Source: Galbibacter mesophilus (GTDB lineage: Bacteria; Bacteroidota; Bacteroidia; Flavobacteriales; Flavobacteriaceae). Taken from it: a stretch of 64,000 nt of DNA. The DNA lies in the NCBI RefSeq assembly GCF_023721415.1, contig NZ_JAMQVC010000002.1, positions 682,001 to 746,000 on the forward strand, written 5' to 3'. The notes beneath the pieces are model-generated. The model did no database searches and was not told the DNA's origin. It worked only from the letters and a program-made list of their open reading frames with translations. Shown piece after piece: positions 63,077 through 64,000 of this stretch (within the stretch, counting starts at the first letter, position 1; each line of letters opens with the position of its first letter). The translations under genes were made by a program, and so were the position numbers.

Positions 63077-63378
63077 CCGAGCAAATAGGCTGATACATAA
63101 TACAACATATTGGACTTTTTATAGAAAGAGGGAGGTTTTGAAATATTCTATTTTACATAATGTAAATTATGAGTCAAATACAACTTGTTTTTAACGTGTA
63201 GTAAATTATATAAATAATTAATTAAGCGTTATGGTGATGTTAGATGCATGAAAGTAACTGACTATCTGGTTAATAAGTTTGTTTATAATGTTAATAACCA
63301 TTAAAAATTTTATTAACATTACTTATTTACAATTTATATTTTTGTAATTATAAATAAACTATAAACTATTGGTAAAAA
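63077..63378. other. AT-rich gap before the zinc-ribbon gene
   Basis: About 300 very AT-rich bases. The only signal is TATTTTTG at 63337-63344, a candidate -7 box for the zinc-ribbon gene, with no clear -33 box. Confidence 0.35.
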
Positions 63379-63636
63379 ATGATTAAAGATAACTATAACA
63401 GAAAAATTAAACTGCAATGCGTTTCATGTTCAGGAACTGAATTTGACTTTAGTGAAGATAAAACGTGGGTTAAATGTCTAAATTGCGAAATAGAATACAA
63501 TGGAGGGTACAATGAACTGCTGGAGCTTAATAAACCAAACGTTGACTCTGCAATGGAACAACTACAAAGGCAAGTTTTAGACGATACTAAAAAGCAACTA
63601 AATAATGCTTTCAAGAAAATGAAATTCAAATTGTAA
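63379..63636 (+). CDS. Small zinc-ribbon protein
   Basis: An 85-residue protein whose first half is a zinc ribbon: C-V-S-C (14-17) and C-L-N-C (33-36), then a helical tail rich in Gln, Lys and Asp. The pattern resembles small putative zinc-binding proteins often found beside nucleases, but no function is known. Its TAA stop overlaps the ATG of the next gene (TAATG), so translation is coupled. Confidence 0.8.
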   Translation: MIKDNYNRKIKLQCVSCSGTEFDFSEDKTWVKCLNCEIEYNGGYNELLELNKPNVDSAMEQLQRQVLDDTKKQLNNAFKKMKFKL

Positions 63637-64000
63637 TGGCATATATTCCTAGTGAAGATGAGATTTTAAAAGCAGTAAAGGATTCAGGATATTTATTTGA
63701 ACAAGAAATAGCAACTATTTTTGAAAACAATGGTTTTCATATTCGAACTAATTCGGCTTTTCAAGACTTAGATAATCAAGTTTCCAGAGAAATGGATTTT
63801 ATTGGATATAAATCATATAATAATGAAAGTCAAAATAATTTATGTATACATGTAAGAGTTTTAGCAGAATGTAAAAATAATAAGAATCCATATGTTTTTA
63901 TTGAAAGAAAGAAAGGTAAAGTTGATAGTCAATATATTCCTCCAAACTTTATTTTTCCCAATTCTTACAAGGAAAATTTGGAAGGTAATAGATATAGAAT
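63636..64000 (+). CDS. PD-(D/E)XK nuclease-like protein, truncated by window edge
   Basis: At least 121 residues, continuing past the window. Residues 48-57 (N-Q-V-S-R-E-M-D-F-I) and 76-83 (V-L-A-E-C-K-N-N) give the order D54 ... E78-x-K80, the core of restriction-endonuclease-like folds; E22/E24 may complete the metal site. The gene is AT-rich and starts inside the stop of the zinc-ribbon gene. It may be a nuclease of a defence or mobile element; only the full length would tell. Confidence 0.65.
   Translation, partial: MAYIPSEDEILKAVKDSGYLFEQEIATIFENNGFHIRTNSAFQDLDNQVSREMDFIGYKSYNNESQNNLCIHVRVLAECKNNKNPYVFIERKKGKVDSQYIPPNFIFPNSYKENLEGNRYR

Noticed and set aside
1-64000. CRISPR array, tRNA, rRNA, integrase, transposase or prophage
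   Set aside because: I read the gaps and gene products and found no regular direct-repeat array, cloverleaf, or mobile-element gene; a covariance-model search would settle the RNA part.

Overview
The window looks like a chromosomal stretch of a member of the Bacteroidota, most probably a marine-type Flavobacteriaceae. The signs are low GC, promoters with the TAnnTTTG -7 element, a type IX secretion (T9SS) sorting domain, many secreted lipoproteins, sulfatases and glycoside hydrolases, and several small protein families typical of Flavobacteriia. I see no rRNA, tRNA, CRISPR array, integrase, transposase or plasmid gene.

Layout. (1) 1-4595: the end of a polysaccharide-degradation locus, with two sulfatases (the first cut by the window edge) and a GH63-like glucosidase in a tight + strand operon. 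(2) 4783-8394: a secreted dienelactone-hydrolase-like lipoprotein, an Aquifex-type aconitase and a nitroreductase, separated by clear terminators. (3) 8837-14640: a seven-gene type III polyketide synthase operon: FAD oxidoreductase, methyltransferase, type III PKS, FabL-like reductase, FabZ-like dehydratase, FabF-like ketosynthase and acyl carrier protein. It probably makes, reduces and modifies an alkylresorcinol or alkylpyrone type lipid. (4) 14641-24635: an intergenic repeat region, then housekeeping genes (glycosyltransferase, dapD, ruvX, def, mazG, an ECF sigma factor with a 47-residue companion, nth, bcp). (5) 24780-35453: a small orphan gene, then a sugar locus. A minus-strand operon (GH9-like protein, deoC, sugar permease, ribokinase) diverges from a GH36 gene across a 46-bp near-perfect palindrome that overlaps both candidate promoters. 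A GH97 gene and a GntR/UTRA regulator follow. (6) 35470-63076: mostly housekeeping and stress genes (MBL hydrolase, TerC, tilS, dsbD, glutamate-synthase-like protein, M20 and M19 peptidases, UvrD helicase, Sua5, two-component system, HPF, thioredoxin, Pmp3, FNT and SLC13 transporters). (7) 63379-64000: a very AT-rich right edge with a zinc-ribbon protein translationally coupled to a PD-(D/E)XK nuclease-like protein that runs off the window.

How the genes may work together. In region 3 the FabF/FabZ/FabL/ACP set could supply a dedicated acyl starter to the type III PKS, with the methyltransferase and flavoprotein finishing the aromatic head. In region 5 the operon content (sugar import, phosphorylation, aldol cleavage of a 5-phosphate) suggests deoxyribose or pentose use together with alpha-galactoside hydrolysis, controlled by the neighbouring GntR protein. 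These pathway statements are inferences from family membership and gene order.
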